In this document: piece after piece, positions 58,684 to 64,000 of the stretch | Layout: each line of letters opens with the position of its first letter | How positions within the stretch are numbered: position 1 is the stretch's first letter | From: Sphingomonas immobilis | GTDB taxonomy: Bacteria > Pseudomonadota > Alphaproteobacteria > Sphingomonadales > Sphingomonadaceae | Direction: 5' to 3' | Length of the DNA stretch: 64,000 nucleotides | NCBI RefSeq assembly: GCF_030580995.1 | Contig: NZ_JAUQSZ010000013.1 | Span: forward strand, 1-64,000 | Translations under genes and position numbers: made by a program | Notes under the pieces: model-generated | Seen by the model: the letters and a program-made list of their open reading frames with translations, nothing else | What the model was told of the DNA's origin: nothing | The model's database searches: none

Positions 58684-61218
58684 TCAGAACTCGAAGTGGA
58701 TCGAGCCCGTGATCGTGCGGCCGTAACCGACCGTGAGGCTCGGCTGCGACGACGAGTTTCCGACCGCATTGATCTGCGAGCTGATCGAACCGTAGTAGAA
58801 CTCGTCGAACAGGTTCTGCACGTTGAGCTGCACGTAGGTCTTTTTGAAGCCGAGATCGGTCATCTTGTAGCGCAGGTCGAGGTCGATCAGCGTGTAGGAC
58901 GGCACGATCACGTCATTGACGTCGGTCGCGTAACGCTTGTCGACCCACTTGCCCTGGATGCCGAGCTCGATCGGTCCGGCATAGAACTGCGCGCGACCGC
59001 CGAACTGCCATTCCGGCGTCTCGGGAACCTGCTTGCCCGCAGTCGGCGCGAACACGCCGTTACCAAGCGGAACGTTCTGCAGGATGTTGGTGCTGGTGTA
59101 GCTCGCGGTGCCGGTCAGCGCGACGAACTGCGCGGGACGGATCGTCACGCCAACATCTGCGCCCCAGGTATCGACCGAGCCGATGTTACGATCGATCGAG
59201 ATGCCCTGATCGAAGTCGTAAGAGGTGACGATGCGATTCTTGTAGTAGATGTGCCAGCCGGCCGCCGACGCCTGGATGAACCGCGAGTTGTAACGGAAGC
59301 CGAGATCGAAAGCGTCGGTTGTTTCCGGCGTGATGGTGAGCAGCGGCGCGCGGTAGAGGTTATCAGTGCGCGGTGCCGAAAGACCCTGCGCGTAGCTACC
59401 AAAAGCGCTCAGCGTATCGGTGAACTTAAAGTTGAAGCCGGCGCTCGGAAGTACCTTGCTGAACTTGTAGTTCGCCTTGAACGGAGCGTAGAGCTGATTG
59501 TACACAAGCGGAGCAGTTCCGAGGTTGGTGCCCTGCGTCACGTAGATCGGGATCGAGTTGTTGGCACCGGCCGCGGGCGGCGTCGGCGAACCGGCCGCGA
59601 GGATCGGCTGAGTGGTGCAGTATGCGAAACCGTCCTTCGCCTGGATCGGACAGAAGGTCTGCAGGTTGCGCTCGAAGAACGGTGCGCGGATGCCGAGCTG
59701 GATCGTCAGCTTCTTGTCGAAGAACTTGCCGATATATTCGCCCGAGATCTGGTTGAGCAGCGCGACCGACTTGCGGTCACGCTGGCCAAGCGCGAAGCCG
59801 TCGGCGGTCAGGACCGGCCGGCCGGCGGCGGTGCGGCCGCCGAACGGGCTGTAGGGATCGCCGGTCGGCGTCAGATAGCCCCATTCGCCGGTCTGACGAT
59901 GCTGCGCGTTGTCGTAGGTGTAAGCGACGCGGACGCGGTGATCATCCGACAGCTCGTACAGCGCCGATGCGATCGCGGTGTAGCGGTTCGTGTTGGTATT
60001 GTTCGGCGCGTAGAACAGCACCGAGTCATTGAAGTCGCCATCGCCGTTGTAATCAACGCCGGGCGAAGCGACGAGGCTGCCCTTGGCACGCGCGCTGTTC
60101 TCGGCGAGCAGGCTCGAACCACCACCGTTGGCGAGCGTATACTGGTACGAAGCGTCGACGAAGAAGGTCAGCTTGTCGGTGGCGGTGAAGCGCGAGTTGA
60201 GGCGCGCGCTGCCGGTGTTCGACGGGTTGATGCGGACGCCCTGATAGTTGGTGTTGGTGCAGGGTGCCGTACAGATCGCTGCATATTCGAAGCCCAGCAC
60301 GGCGTCGCGCTGCGACTGGCTGAGGTTCGTCGGGATTGTGATCGGCGCGGAGGCGAAGCCGGCGAAGGGCGTACCGGCGGCGTTGACCGGGATCGCCGGA
60401 ATCGTCGCGCCGCCCGCGAGGCTGCGCAGGTCACCGACGTTGGGGTTGCGGTAGAAGGCGTTGCGGTTGTTGTTGTAGTTGCCCGAGACGCGGATGAAGT
60501 CGCCGTTCGAACCGATCGGCTGATAGATGCCGAGGTTGAACTGCTGCTTGCTGATCTCGCCGGGGCCCTTGAACTTGTCGTTACGGGCGACGCTGGCCGA
60601 CGCGAACGCCTTGGTGCCGAACGAGGTGAACACGCCGGTCTGGATCAGGCCGAAGGCGCGCGTGTAGTTGTTGTCGCCGTAAGCGGCGGTGGCCGAGGCG
60701 CTCAGCGTGTCGCTGGGGACGATCGTCTTGTAGTTGATCGTGCCGCCGGAGGCCGACGCGGTCGGGCTGTCGATGTCGGTCGTGCCGAGGTTGACGTTGA
60801 CCTCGTCGACCAACTCGGGGTCGAGCTGCTGGTTCGAATAGATCGAGTAGTTGCCCGAATCGTTCAGCGGGAAACCGTCGAAGGTCAGCGAGATGCGCGA
60901 GCCGTCGAAGCCGCGGATACGGATGTTGCCGCCCGACGAACCGTAAGGATCGTTGTTGGTGAAGTTCACGCCGGGAACGATGTTGAGCGACTGCAGCAGC
61001 GTGTTGCCTGGCGCGCCGCGGTTGATCAGCTCGTTGGTGATGATCTGGCGGGCCTTGGTGCTCTCGGGGATCTTGATGCCGTTGACCGACGAGTCCGAAC
61101 GCTGGGCGACGACGACGATGTCGTTTTCGACCTCGCTCGAGCCGGTCGACTGGGCGAAAGCCGCGCCCGGAAGCGCGAGGGCAGCGAAAGCCGCGCCCGC
61201 AAGCAGTTGATTACGCAT
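58684..61218 (-). CDS. TonB-dependent outer-membrane receptor
   Basis: 844 residues. Signal peptide (AFAALALPGAAFAQ, residue 23), a TonB-box-like region (ENDIVVVAQRSDSSVNGIKI), plug domain (NIVPGVNFTNNDPYGSSGGN, RIRGFDGSRISLTFDGFPLN) and barrel ending in ITGSIHFEF with terminal Phe. Several long loops are Asn/Thr/Ser-rich with Cys pairs (CTAPCTN, FCPIQ, YCTTQ). Unlike the receptor at 31.4 kb it stands alone; ligand unknown. Confidence 0.94.
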   Translation of the reverse strand: MRNQLLAGAAFAALALPGAAFAQSTGSSEVENDIVVVAQRSDSSVNGIKIPESTKARQIITNELINRGAPGNTLLQSLNIVPGVNFTNNDPYGSSGGNIRIRGFDGSRISLTFDGFPLNDSGNYSIYSNQQLDPELVDEVNVNLGTTDIDSPTASASGGTINYKTIVPSDTLSASATAAYGDNNYTRAFGLIQTGVFTSFGTKAFASASVARNDKFKGPGEISKQQFNLGIYQPIGSNGDFIRVSGNYNNNRNAFYRNPNVGDLRSLAGGATIPAIPVNAAGTPFAGFASAPITIPTNLSQSQRDAVLGFEYAAICTAPCTNTNYQGVRINPSNTGSARLNSRFTATDKLTFFVDASYQYTLANGGGSSLLAENSARAKGSLVASPGVDYNGDGDFNDSVLFYAPNNTNTNRYTAIASALYELSDDHRVRVAYTYDNAQHRQTGEWGYLTPTGDPYSPFGGRTAAGRPVLTADGFALGQRDRKSVALLNQISGEYIGKFFDKKLTIQLGIRAPFFERNLQTFCPIQAKDGFAYCTTQPILAAGSPTPPAAGANNSIPIYVTQGTNLGTAPLVYNQLYAPFKANYKFSKVLPSAGFNFKFTDTLSAFGSYAQGLSAPRTDNLYRAPLLTITPETTDAFDLGFRYNSRFIQASAAGWHIYYKNRIVTSYDFDQGISIDRNIGSVDTWGADVGVTIRPAQFVALTGTASYTSTNILQNVPLGNGVFAPTAGKQVPETPEWQFGGRAQFYAGPIELGIQGKWVDKRYATDVNDVIVPSYTLIDLDLRYKMTDLGFKKTYVQLNVQNLFDEFYYGSISSQINAVGNSSSQPSLTVGYGRTITGSIHFEF

Positions 61219-61398
61219 AATTAGTCCCCTTTAGGCGGCGAGTCGTCGCAACCGGCGCGATGGCGCGCCGTTGCGGGGCCCTTGCAACTCGAATATTTCG
61301 GTTCGATGACATTTGCCGATTGGTCGGCGATTCGCCTAGCCTGCTGACAAATCCGTCATGCTGCGTTGCAAAAACGCATCACTGCGCCCGATGCGGGC

Positions 61399-63489
<2,091 letters not shown>

Positions 63490-63525
63490 CTAACGATGGG
63501 TGGCGGGGCGATCAAGCCCGCGTGC

Positions 63526-63580
63526 GCCGACGGCAAAGCCGCCGTCGGCCGGGTTCGCTAAAGCGACCCGCCGGCCGGAC
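63526..63580. terminator. Tandem GC hairpins between ligA and a small gene
   Basis: GCCGACGGC aaagcc GCCGTCGGC (63526-63549), then a second hairpin around CGGGTTCGCTaaAGCGACCCG with the flanks CGG/CCG. No U-tract. Probably ends transcripts of the 63627-63833 gene and shields ligA. Confidence 0.45.
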
Positions 63581-63626
63581 TTGAGGCTGCGCTTCGCGCA
63601 CCGACCCGCGGCGCGCGGGTCTGCCT

Positions 63627-63833
63627 CTAGTCGTCCTCCGCCATCTCGGACGCCAGCTTCGCCTCTTCGTTCACGCTGCGCCGTTCGGCGGTCTTTTCGG
63701 CGCGGCTGGCCATTTCGTCCCAGGCCTTGGCGGCGCGGGTCCAGCGGTCGCGGACATTGTCGAGCGTCGCGGCGGCGGCGTCGGTCTCGGCCTGGCGGGC
63801 GCGGTCGCGGTAGAAAATTGCGGTGCTGTTCAT
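63627..63833 (-). CDS. Small charged helical protein (68 aa)
   Basis: Entirely alpha-helical and charged: STAIFYRDRARQAETDAAAA, TLDNVRDRWTRAAKAWDEMA, then AEKTAERRSVNEEAKLASEM. No signal or membrane segment. Sphingomonad genomes commonly have such short helical proteins; no function is known to me. Cotranscription with the upstream cold-shock gene is possible. Confidence 0.65.
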   Translation of the reverse strand: MNSTAIFYRDRARQAETDAAAATLDNVRDRWTRAAKAWDEMASRAEKTAERRSVNEEAKLASEMAEDD

Positions 63834-63901
63834 GGGTAGCTTCTCCGCTTGAGGAACGAGACGGGCGGCGCGACCCCGAAAGGCCCCGCCGCCCGGCGCG
63901 G

Positions 63902-64000
63902 TTAGGCGGCGCTCAGGTTGACGGCGGACATCTTGCCGCGGCGATCCTGCTCGAGCTCGTAGTTCACGCGCTGCTCGCGATCGAGCGTGCGCATGCCGGC
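63902..64000 (-). CDS. Cold-shock protein, C-terminal end (truncated by window)
   Basis: The last 32 codons encode AGMRTLDREQRVNYELEQDR, then GKMSAVNL, the final strand of the CSD fold (usual QRVxYEL...DRRGKxxAxNL). The N-terminal RNP motifs lie outside the window. Confidence 0.85.
   Translation of the reverse strand, partial: AGMRTLDREQRVNYELEQDRRGKMSAVNLSAA

Noticed and set aside
58696..61224. 842-codon open frame opposite the third TonB receptor
   Set aside because: Mirrors the receptor gene exactly; Arg/Val/Asp-rich low-complexity translation and no start signal. Similar long frames opposite typA, ligA and the GGDEF-EAL gene were rejected for the same reason.

Overview
The window is a high-GC chromosomal segment from an alphaproteobacterium, most probably a sphingomonad (Sphingomonas or a close relative). 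Support comes from three TonB-dependent receptor genes, DUF2171, DUF3297 and DUF3617 proteins, an alphaproteobacterial lnt-metK-trmB neighbourhood, and interspersed GC-rich palindromes. No rRNA, tRNA, CRISPR array, phage or recognisable insertion-sequence transposase was seen. Genus assignment is inference from gene content only.

Layout. 1-3.2 kb: the 3' end of a TonB receptor, a ydfG-type dehydrogenase, and a visibly AT-richer restriction-modification pair (BglII-family nuclease plus MT-A70 adenine methylase). 3.3-8.4 kb: class I ribonucleotide reductase, with nrdB preceded by four overlapping small membrane-protein genes and nrdA downstream of a DUF559 gene. 8.9-16.9 kb: glutathione transferase, a broken DUF559 gene, a PAS-GGDEF-EAL-PilZ protein, class I fumarase, an intact DUF559 gene, an EamA transporter and a metallo-beta-lactamase-fold hydrolase. 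17-22.4 kb: a three-gene RAMA-HigB-HigA toxin-antitoxin module beside uvrB, two lipoproteins, and a compact transcript with an 18-codon ORF behind an exceptionally long Shine-Dalgarno sequence. 22.5-27.7 kb: a TetR gene divergent from its probable target, a subtilase-amidase pair and a DUF2721 protein.

28.2-43.1 kb is a coherent catabolic island: isomerase, GST, GntR regulator, two short-chain dehydrogenases, TonB receptor, MFS carrier, acyl-CoA ligase, SCP2-type thiolase with a DUF35 partner, two acyl-CoA dehydrogenases and an alpha-methylacyl-CoA racemase. It looks like uptake, CoA activation and side-chain oxidation of a branched or polycyclic carboxylic acid. Two divergent promoters in it share a 16-bp palindrome that may be the GntR operator.

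43.4-64 kb is mostly housekeeping: trmB, metK, lnt, rpsU, an FKBP isomerase, telA, a LytS/LytTR two-component system, an EVE-domain protein, HxlR/SDR, typA, a third TonB receptor, ligA and the end of a cold-shock gene.

The most unusual pattern is the repeated pairing of DUF559 nuclease-like genes with inverted GC-rich hairpin repeats. Three DUF559 ORFs (5.8, 9.5 and 13.9 kb) each lie between inverted copies of a hairpin repeat and read into one of them at their 3' end. Related copies without the gene occur at 0.6 and 21.3 kb. This resembles an autonomous/non-autonomous mobile-element family that is not a classical insertion sequence.
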